A stretch of 11,774 bases of DNA, taken from Alphaproteobacteria bacterium (GTDB lineage: Bacteria; Pseudomonadota; Alphaproteobacteria; Rhizobiales; Aestuariivirgaceae). Positions 5,823 to 11,774 of the stretch are shown one piece after another. The position numbers were made by a program, and so were the translations under genes. The stretch is from contig JAPLOT010000217.1 in the NCBI GenBank assembly GCA_026400595.1, positions 1 through 11,774 on the forward strand. Reading direction: 5' to 3'. Below the pieces are notes generated by a model. The model saw nothing but the letters and a program-made list of their open reading frames with translations. It was not told the DNA's origin and did no database searches. Every line of letters begins with the position of its first letter. Position 1 is the first letter of the stretch.

Positions 5823-7069
5823 AATACTCCGTCTTCTCGCTCCTGAAGAACGCCGCGTCCGGCCACAAGAACTGGACGCCGGCCTGGCGCGAGCCCGATC
5901 CCAAGCCGGAATACGACATCGTCATCGTGGGCGGCGGCGGGCATGGCCTGTCCACCGCCTATTACCTCGCCAAGGAGCATGGCCTCACCAATGTGGCCGT
6001 GCTGGAAAAGGGCTGGCTGGGCTCGGGCAACATCGGGCGCAACACCACCATCATCCGTTCCAACTATCTGCTTCCAGGTAACAACCCCTTCTACGAATGG
6101 TCGATGAAGCTGTGGGAAGGCCTGGAGCAGGACTTCAACTTCAACGCCATGGTCTCGCAGCGCGGCGTCCTGAACCTCTGTCACACCGATCCACAGCGCG
6201 ACGCCTTTGCGCGGCGCGGCAATGCCATGCGCATCGACGGCGTGGATGCCGAGCTGCTCGACCGCGAGGCGGTGCGCGAGATGTATCCCTTCTTCGACTA
6301 TGACAATGCGCGCTTTCCCATCAAGGGCGGCCTCTTGCAGCGGCGCGGTGGCACGGTACGCCACGATGCGGTGGCCTGGGGCTATGCGCGCGGCGCCGAC
6401 AGCCGTGGCGTCGACATCATCCAGCGCTGCGAGGTGACGGGCATCCGCACCGCGAAGGGCAAGGTGGTGGGTGTCGACACCAACCGCGGCTTCATCAAGT
6501 GCAAGAAGCTGGGCTTGGCCGCCGCCGGCAATTCCTCCGAGGTGGCCGCCATGGCCGGCATGAAGCTGCCGATCGAAAGCCATGTGCTGCAGGCCTTCGT
6601 CTCGGAAGGGCTCAAGCCCTACATCGACGGCGTTGTCACCTTCGGCGCCGGCCACTTCTATGTTTCGCAGTCCGACAAGGGCGGCCTCGTCTTCGGCGGC
6701 GATATCGACGGCTACAATTCCTATGCACGGCGCGGCAACCTGCCGATGGTCGAGCATGTGATCGAGGCAGGCGTCGCCATGATCCCGAGCCTCGCCCGGG
6801 TGCGCGTGCTGCGCTCCTGGGGCGGCATCATGGACATGTCCATGGACGGCTCGCCGATCATCGACAAGACCCATATCGAAGGTCTCTATCTCAACGCTGG
6901 CTGGTGCTATGGCGGCTTCAAGGCCACGCCCGCCTCGGGCTGGTGCTTTGCCCATACCATCGCCAGGAACGAACCCCATTCGCTCAACGCCGCCTATCGT
7001 CTCGACCGCTTCCGCCGCGGTTACATGCTCGACGAAAAGGGTCAGGGCGCCACGCCGAACCTGCACTGA
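5819..7069 (+). CDS. mgdA: N-methylglutamate dehydrogenase subunit A (sarcosine oxidase beta-like, SoxB)
   Basis: Flavin subunit that oxidises the N-methyl group of N-methylglutamate, 416 residues, the usual length for SoxB-type beta subunits. Residues about 33-65 form the FAD-binding Rossmann unit (IVIVGGGGHG at 34-43, then the acidic end VLEKGW at 61-66). GSGNIGRNTTIIRSNY (68-83) is a strongly conserved SoxB signature. The segment RRGGTVRHDAVAWGYA (175-190) contains His182, which aligns with the histidine that carries covalent FMN in heterotetrameric sarcosine oxidases. A C-terminal GLYLNAGWCYGGFKATPASG (about 357-376) closes the flavin domain. The ATG at 5819 fits the family N-terminus (KYSVFSLLKN), but no Shine-Dalgarno precedes it; instead the ATTGGT array reaches almost to the start. 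The gene is the first of the order B-D-A-G. Sarcosine oxidase is the alternative; the flanking gmaS and mgsABC favour N-methylglutamate as substrate. Confidence 0.88.
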   Translation: MKYSVFSLLKNAASGHKNWTPAWREPDPKPEYDIVIVGGGGHGLSTAYYLAKEHGLTNVAVLEKGWLGSGNIGRNTTIIRSNYLLPGNNPFYEWSMKLWEGLEQDFNFNAMVSQRGVLNLCHTDPQRDAFARRGNAMRIDGVDAELLDREAVREMYPFFDYDNARFPIKGGLLQRRGGTVRHDAVAWGYARGADSRGVDIIQRCEVTGIRTAKGKVVGVDTNRGFIKCKKLGLAAAGNSSEVAAMAGMKLPIESHVLQAFVSEGLKPYIDGVVTFGAGHFYVSQSDKGGLVFGGDIDGYNSYARRGNLPMVEHVIEAGVAMIPSLARVRVLRSWGGIMDMSMDGSPIIDKTHIEGLYLNAGWCYGGFKATPASGWCFAHTIARNEPHSLNAAYRLDRFRRGYMLDEKGQGATPNLH

Positions 7070-7081
7070 GGTCCACCGCGC

Positions 7082-7369
7082 ATGCTCATTCCCTGTCCCC
7101 ATTGCGGCATCCGGCCGGTCGAGGAATTCACCTTCCTCGGCGATGCCAGGCCGGTGCGCCCGGCCTCGAACGATCCGGCGACGATGGACCAGTGGTTCGA
7201 CTACGTCTATCTGCGCGACAACCCGAAGGGCCGCTTCGACGAGTATGTGCATCACTCCGGCGGCTGCCGCGCATGGCTGGTGGTGACGCGCGACACCGAG
7301 ACCCATGAGGTCTTTGGCGCCGTGACGGCGCGGGACTGGGCCGGCAAGCGGAAGGGCAGGCGCGCATGA
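7082..7369 (+). CDS. mgdB: N-methylglutamate dehydrogenase subunit B (sarcosine oxidase delta-like, SoxD)
   Basis: Small zinc-binding structural subunit, 95 residues, normal for SoxD-type delta subunits. CPHC at 5-8 together with His58 and Cys62 (HHSGGC, 57-62) matches the Cys-Cys-His-Cys zinc site of the delta subunit of heterotetrameric sarcosine oxidase. Other family residues are the acidic FxFLGDARPxRP stretch (16-26) and WFDYVYLRDNPKG (38-50). It contributes to assembly of the complex and does not catalyse by itself. It begins 12 bp after mgdA, with TGAGG (7067-7071), which includes the mgdA stop, as a likely Shine-Dalgarno. Its stop overlaps the mgdC start (ATGA), implying coupled translation and fixed stoichiometry. 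Confidence 0.88.
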   Translation: MLIPCPHCGIRPVEEFTFLGDARPVRPASNDPATMDQWFDYVYLRDNPKGRFDEYVHHSGGCRAWLVVTRDTETHEVFGAVTARDWAGKRKGRRA

Positions 7370-10346
7370 CCTCCTTCCGTCTTGACAAGGGCGGCCTGAT
7401 CGACCGCACCACCAGGCTGAACTTCAGCTTCGACGGCAAGCCCTTCGCGGGCCACGCGGGCGACACGCTGGCCTCGGCGCTGATCGCCAGTGGCGTGCAT
7501 CTCATGGGCCGCTCCTTCAAGTATCACCGCCCGCGCGGCGCGGTGACGGCGGGTGCGGCCGAACCCAATGCGCTTGTCGAACTTCGCGAAGGCGGCCGCC
7601 AGGAGGCCAACACGCGGGCCACCGTGATCGAGCTCTACGACGGGCTCACGGCCAAGAGCCAGAACCGCTGGCCCTCGCTCAATTTCGACGTGGGCGCGGT
7701 CAATTCGCTGGCCTCGTCGATCTTCGTCGCCGGCTTCTACTACAAGACCTTCATGTGGCCGAAGCGCTTCTGGGAGAAGATCTACGAGCCGCTGATCCGC
7801 CGCGCGGCAGGACTGGGCCACGCGTCCAAGGAACCCGACCCGGACAAGTACGAGAAGGCCTACGCGCATTGCGACCTCTTGGTGATCGGCTCCGGTCCCA
7901 CGGGGCTGATGGCGGCGCTGACGGCGGCGCGTGCGGGCGCCCGCGTGATCCTCGCCGACGAGGGTGCGGCGCTGGGCGGCTCGCTCCTTTTCGAACGGGA
8001 AGAGATCGGCGGCGTTTCGGGCCTCGACTGGGCCCAGGGTGCGTTCGCCGAGCTTGCATCCTTGTCCAATGTGACACTGATGCCGCGCACCACCGTCTTC
8101 GGCTGGTACGACGACAACATCTTCGGCGCGGTGGAGCGCGTGAACGATCACGTGGCTGCGCCTTCGCCCTACGAGCCGCGCCAGCGCTACTGGCGCATCA
8201 TCGCGAAGAAGGCGGTGCTTGCGGCGGGTGCCGAGGAGCGTCCCGTCGCCATGGGCGGCAACGACATTCCCGGCGTCATGCTGGCCTCGGCCATGCGCAA
8301 CTATGCCAACCGCTACGCGGCCGCCGCTGGAAAATCGGTTGTGGTCTTCACCGCCAATGATTCCGGCTACCGCACGGCACGCGACCTCAAGGCGCATGGC
8401 GTGCATGTCGAAGTCATCATCGACGCGCGGCCCGAGTCCAAGGCGGAAGCCGCGGGCGTGCCGGTGCTGCGCGGGCGGCTCATCGCCGACGTGAAGGGCC
8501 GCAAAGGCGTCACCGGCGTCCAGCTCACCGACCACACGCAGATCGCCTGCGACGCCGTCGCCATGTCGGGCGGCTGGTCGCCCATCGTCAATCTCGCCTG
8601 CCATCGAGGTGCAAGGCCGCGGTGGGATGAGTCCATCCTTGGCTTCGTGCCACCCGACGTGGGACCTGCCTTCGTCGTCGCGGGCTCGGCCGCGGGGAGC
8701 ATGCTGCTCTCCCAATGCCTCGCCGATGGTGCGCGGGCCGGAACGCTGAAAGGAAAGGCGCCGGCCGTTCCGAAATGCCGCGACGAGGCCTATGCCGCGG
8801 CCCCGCTGTGGTGGGTGAAGGAGTCGCAGGGCAAGGCCTTCATCGATTACCAGAACGATGCCACCGCCAAGGACCTGCCGCTGGCCGCGCGCGAGGGCTA
8901 TCGCGACATCGAGCTGGCCAAGCGCTATACCACCACCGGCATGGCCACCGACCAGGGCAAGCTCGGCAACATCAATGCCATCGCCATCCTGGCCGAAGCC
9001 ACGGGCCGCAGCATGGATGAGGTGAGCACCACCACCTTCCGTCCCTACTACACGCCGGTCGCCTTCGGCGCGCTTGCAGGTCCGTTCCACGGCCATCACT
9101 TCCAGCCGGTGCGCAAGACGCCGCTGCACGACTGGGCCCACGAGCTGGGCGCCGTCTTCGTCGAGACCGGATTGTGGATGCGCTCCTCGTGGTTCCCGCG
9201 CGACGGCGAGGACTGGCTGGCCGCCGCGTCGCGCGAGGTGCTTGCGACCCGCAATGGCGTCGGCCTCTGCGATGTCTCGACGCTCGGCAAAATCGACGTG
9301 CAGGGAAAGGACGCCGGCGCGTTTCTCGACAAGCTCTATTGCAATACCTTCTCGACGCTGGGCAGGGAAAGGACGCCGGCGCGTTTCTCGACAAGCTCTA
9401 TTGCAATACCTTCTCGACGCTGGCGGTGGGCAAGGCGCGCTACGGGCTCATGCTGCGCGAGGACGGCATCGTCTATGACGACGGAACCACCTCGCGCCTG
9501 GCCGAGGATCATTACGTGATGACGACGACCACGGCCAATGCCGCGAAGGTGATGGCGCAGATGGAATTCGCGCATCAGGCGCTGTGGCCCGATCTCGACG
9601 TCACCTATGTCTCGGTGACGGAACAATGGGCGCAGATGGCGGTGGCGGGTCCGAAGTCGCGCGCCACGCTGCAGAAGATCGTGGACGGTCTCGGCATGAC
9701 CGACGAGACCGTGCCCTACATGGCGGCAAAGGAGATTACCGTGCTGGGCGGAATTCCGGCACGGCTCTTCCGCATCTCGTTCTCGGGCGAACATGCCTAT
9801 GAGCTGGCCGTGCCGGCCGACTACGGCAACATGGTTGCCCGCGCCCTGATGCAGGCGGGCGCGGAATTCGGCATCACGCCTTACGGCGTGGAGGCGCTGT
9901 CGATCATGCGCGTCGAGAAGGGCCATGTGGCGGGCGGCGAGCTCAACGGCACCACGACGGCCGGTGACCTCGGCCTCGGCAAGATGATGTCGACAAAGAA
10001 AGATTACATCGGCCGCATGATGGCTCAGCGCGAAGGCCTTCTCGATCCGGCCCGGCAATGCGTGGTCGGCATCCGGCCCGTCGAGAAGGCTGACCGTATC
10101 CGCGCCGGCTCGCATGTGCTGAAGCGCGAGGACCGGCCCTCGATGACGAACGACCAGGGCTATCTCACCTCGGTTGCCTGGTCGCCCATGCTCGACATGT
10201 GGATCGCGCTGGCGCTTGTGAGCAACGGCCGCGCCCGCCACGGCGAGATCGTGCGCATCTGGGACGGGCTGCGCGGCACAGAGACGCTGGGCGAGATCTG
10301 CGATCCCATGCATTACGACAGGGAGAACAAGCGACTCCATGCCTAG
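7366..10346 (+). pseudogene. mgdC: N-methylglutamate dehydrogenase subunit C (sarcosine oxidase alpha-like, SoxA), frameshifted by a 62-bp tandem duplication
   Basis: Large alpha subunit, interrupted as written. Residues 1-665 read normally. An N-terminal ferredoxin-like fold without cluster cysteines contains GRSFKYHRPRG (48-58). A pyridine-nucleotide/FAD oxidoreductase domain starts at DLLVIGSGPTG (170-180). From about 600 comes the GcvT/aminomethyltransferase-type folate-binding domain. At codon 666 (9361) the second copy of a perfect 62-bp repeat moves translation out of frame, adding 52 unrelated residues before a stop at 9517-9519 (717 residues in all). The other frame carries the authentic continuation (AVGKARYGLMLREDG onward) to the TAG at 10344-10346. 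Removing one copy gives a 972-residue protein, the normal family length. The truncated product would lose most of the folate domain, and probably the ability to pass the C1 unit to tetrahydrofolate or to fold stably. Both halves are otherwise intact, so the lesion is recent, reversible, or an assembly error. The start overlaps the mgdB stop; the end overlaps mgdD by 8 bp. Confidence 0.9.
9300..9423 (+). repeat. Perfect 62-bp tandem duplication inside mgdC
   Basis: Bases 9300-9361 and 9362-9423 are identical and directly abutting. The unit starts GCAGGGAAAGGACGCC and ends TTCTCGACGCTGG; the flanks diverge immediately (T versus G before, G versus C after). Because 62 is not a multiple of three, the second copy causes the mgdC frameshift. 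A shorter related motif, TCTCGACGCT, also occurs just upstream at 9275-9284, so this stretch holds three copies of that ten-mer, which may favour slippage. Confidence 0.97.
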
Positions 10347-10929
10347 GACTCCCGTGAAAGCCAAACCCGCCGCGGAACCTGTCTTCCCGCGCGTCTCGCC
10401 CCTCGCCGATGTGGCGCTGCAGGGGCGTTTCGGCGCCGACCGAGGGGCGCCGGGCGTGGAGTTTCGCGTCCGCCATCCCTTGAGCATCCTTACCGTCATC
10501 GCGCGCAAGGGACAGTCGGCGGCCGTCGCCGATGCGCTCGCCTCGCTCAAGGGGACGACGGTGCAATGGGCCGGGCCGGACCAGTATTTCGTCCTGGCCG
10601 AAGGCCGTGGCGAAGGCGCCCTCTATCGCGAGGCGAAGGCGATGCTCGACGACAAGGCCTCGGTGTCGGAGCAGAGCCATGGCCGCGTGGTCATCCGCGT
10701 GGCTGGCGCGAAGGCGCGCAATGTTCTCGCCAAGGGGACCCCGGTCGATCTCCACCCCGATGCCTTTCCGGTGGGCATGTCGGCCATGACCCAGATGGCG
10801 CATGTGGGTGTTCACCTGACCCGCGTGGCCGAAGATGCCTACGATCTCTCGGTCTTCCGCGGCTTTGCGGAAAGCTTGTGGGAATGGATCACCGAACAGG
10901 CCGAGGAATTTGGCTATCAGGTGAAGTAG
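10339..10929 (+). CDS. mgdD: N-methylglutamate dehydrogenase subunit D (sarcosine oxidase gamma-like, SoxG)
   Basis: Gamma subunit of the heterotetramer, 196 residues, the usual size for SoxG. It has a truncated GcvT-like fold that packs against the folate-binding part of the alpha subunit. Recognisable segments are a proline-rich N-terminus (1-20), FRVRHPLSILTVIARKG (about 35-51), WAGPDQYFVLA (about 76-86), the central QSHGRVVIRVAGAKARNVLAKG (about 113-134), and a C-terminal AYDLSVFRGFAESLWEWITE typical of the family. The ATG at 10339 overlaps the mgdC stop by 8 bp, with AGGGAGAA (10320-10327) upstream; a GTG at 10354 is a possible alternative start but has a poorer spacing. It is the last gene of the operon and runs towards the convergent dioxygenase gene, with 12 bp between the stops. 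No clear intrinsic terminator is visible there. Confidence 0.86.
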   Translation: MPRTPVKAKPAAEPVFPRVSPLADVALQGRFGADRGAPGVEFRVRHPLSILTVIARKGQSAAVADALASLKGTTVQWAGPDQYFVLAEGRGEGALYREAKAMLDDKASVSEQSHGRVVIRVAGAKARNVLAKGTPVDLHPDAFPVGMSAMTQMAHVGVHLTRVAEDAYDLSVFRGFAESLWEWITEQAEEFGYQVK

Positions 10930-10941
10930 CCCGCTCGTTTC

Positions 10942-11742
10942 TCAGGCCGTCAGCAACGGAAACTCGGGCGCGTCCATCACGGCGCCATGCGCCAGTCTCA
11001 CGCCGCGAAACGGCGGCGAGGTGACCACACCCTCGCGGCGTGCGAAGCGGACATTGTCGCCGATGAGGCGGAGCGAGAAGGCGCGGCGCTGGTCCACCTT
11101 CGAGGTGTTGGCGGGCGCGCCGTGCAATGTCATGTAGTTGAAGGCGACCGCATCGCCCGGCTCAAGCGCCCAGCCGAGGATGCGGTACCGGTCGCGGTTT
11201 CCATTGATGTCGGGCACCGGCTCGAGCCCGTCATTCTCGTTGAGCGGCTGCTGGTTGAAGCGCTCGGGGCGGAAATACCTGCCCCAGCGGTGCGAGCCGG
11301 CCACGAATTCGAGAGTCCTTTCGCGCGGTACGCTGTCGAGCGGAATCCACAATGACACAGTGTCGGTGCCGTCCACGCAGTAGTAGGGCTGATCCTGGTG
11401 CCAGGGTGTCGGCACATCCGCGCCCGGTTCCTTCACCAGCACATGCTCGTGGAAGAGCCGCACGGTTCTGCTGCCCATGAGGGCCTTGCCGATGGACGCA
11501 GCATCGGAATTGAAGATGAAGTCGCGGTACTCGGGGATGCGGTCCCAGTTGCAATAGTCGCCGACGAAACGGCCCGCGCCGTCCTTGCCCTGGTAGATCT
11601 TCACGTCGGCGGATGGCGCGGCGAGGTTGCGGGCAACGCCGGCCTGCAACGTCTGAACCCAGCCGGTGAAAACTCCGCGAAGGACACAGGCCCCATCGGA
11701 ACGGAAGGATTCGATGGTATCCGGAGAGACGTTTGCGGCCAT
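10942..11742 (-). CDS. Phytanoyl-CoA dioxygenase (PhyH)-family Fe(II)/2-oxoglutarate oxygenase
   Basis: Soluble non-haem iron oxygenase of 266 residues on the opposite strand. The iron triad is visible as His115-x-Asp117 in TPWHQDQPYYC (112-122) and the distal His207 in YMTLHGAPANTS (203-214). Arg219 or Arg220 in QRRAFSLRLIGDN is the likely 2-oxoglutarate-binding arginine. DTVSLWIPLD (127-136) and LEFVAGSHRWG (144-154) are further PhyH-family landmarks. The family hydroxylates or oxidatively demethylates diverse substrates, so the substrate is not known. Convergent orientation places it outside the NMG operon. It could act on a precursor amine that supplies methylamine, but that is speculative. 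The ATG at 11742 gives a full-length protein. Its promoter lies mostly beyond the window end: only 32 bases remain, including an AAGG about 11 nt ahead of the start. Confidence 0.83.
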   Translation of the reverse strand: MAANVSPDTIESFRSDGACVLRGVFTGWVQTLQAGVARNLAAPSADVKIYQGKDGAGRFVGDYCNWDRIPEYRDFIFNSDAASIGKALMGSRTVRLFHEHVLVKEPGADVPTPWHQDQPYYCVDGTDTVSLWIPLDSVPRERTLEFVAGSHRWGRYFRPERFNQQPLNENDGLEPVPDINGNRDRYRILGWALEPGDAVAFNYMTLHGAPANTSKVDQRRAFSLRLIGDNVRFARREGVVTSPPFRGVRLAHGAVMDAPEFPLLTA

Positions 11743-11774
11743 TGCGGTCCATACCTTGTTTTCGCGGAGTCTGC

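Noticed and set aside
5393..7306. Long minus-strand open frame (637 codons) antisense to gmaS and mgdA
   Set aside because: The translated sequence is rich in His, Arg, Ala and Gly with no recognisable domain, and it crosses an intergenic region. Such frames are common opposite GC-rich genes with strong codon bias, and the plus-strand genes have full family signatures.
7252..9141. Long minus-strand open frame (629 codons) antisense to mgdB and mgdC
   Set aside because: It is a codon-bias shadow of mgdC, low in recognisable motifs and without a credible ribosome site.
9424..10346. Separate downstream gene encoding a stand-alone aminomethyltransferase-like protein
   Set aside because: The frame continues the SoxA-type alpha subunit exactly when one 62-bp copy is removed, and I see no credible ribosome site for an independent start. 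It is better treated as the second half of mgdC.
1..11774. tRNA or rRNA genes, CRISPR arrays, insertion sequences, phage or toxin-antitoxin genes
   Set aside because: None was seen. The window is almost entirely filled by the genes described, the longest gene-free gaps being about 115 and 108 bp, and no transposase, integrase or spaced repeat array is present.

Overview
This window is very probably from an alphaproteobacterium, most likely in or near the Rhizobiales. It is GC-rich, the genes are tightly packed with ATGA-type overlaps, and the proteins match the rhizobial/methylotroph versions of these families. Eight plus-strand genes after a regulator gene look like one metabolic module: the N-methylglutamate (NMG) route for using methylamine as a carbon and/or nitrogen source. 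I identify it from the joint presence of a GlxBCD-like three-subunit glutamate-synthase-type enzyme, a type III glutamine-synthetase-like ligase and a four-subunit sarcosine-oxidase-like dehydrogenase.

Layout. 38-700: XRE-type regulator with a C-terminal cupin sensor domain. 701-815: intergenic region with a candidate promoter and small inverted repeats. 816-3736: mgsA, mgsB and mgsC, the three subunits of N-methylglutamate synthase. 3763-4374: a LysE/RhtB-type exporter. 4406-5710: gmaS, gamma-glutamylmethylamide synthetase. 5711-5818: a regulatory-looking gap with a 7-bp hairpin capped by a UNCG-type tetraloop, four direct ATTGGT motifs arranged as two 20-bp units, and a possible 28-codon leader ORF. 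5819-10929: mgdA, mgdB, mgdC and mgdD (order beta-delta-alpha-gamma, soxBDAG-like), the N-methylglutamate dehydrogenase. 10942-11742, minus strand: a phytanoyl-CoA-dioxygenase-family Fe(II)/2-oxoglutarate oxygenase, convergent with mgdD.

How the genes work together (established pathway). GmaS ligates methylamine to glutamate using ATP, giving gamma-glutamylmethylamide. MgsABC transfers the methylamine to form N-methylglutamate. MgdABCD oxidises that to glutamate plus a one-carbon unit (formaldehyde or methylene-tetrahydrofolate). Glutamate is regenerated, so methylamine is stripped to ammonium and C1.

The most striking observation is that mgdC, the large alpha subunit, is broken as written. 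A perfect 62-bp tandem duplication (9300-9361 and 9362-9423) shifts the frame by 62 bases (2 modulo 3) inside the C-terminal folate-binding domain. Removing one copy restores a 972-residue protein of normal family length. The event is therefore very recent, reversible by slippage, or an assembly error. I did not find an entirely undescribed system. The unusual points are the duplication, the repeat-bearing leader of an mgdA gene with no Shine-Dalgarno sequence, the exporter inserted in the operon, and the lost iron-sulfur ligands in MgsC.
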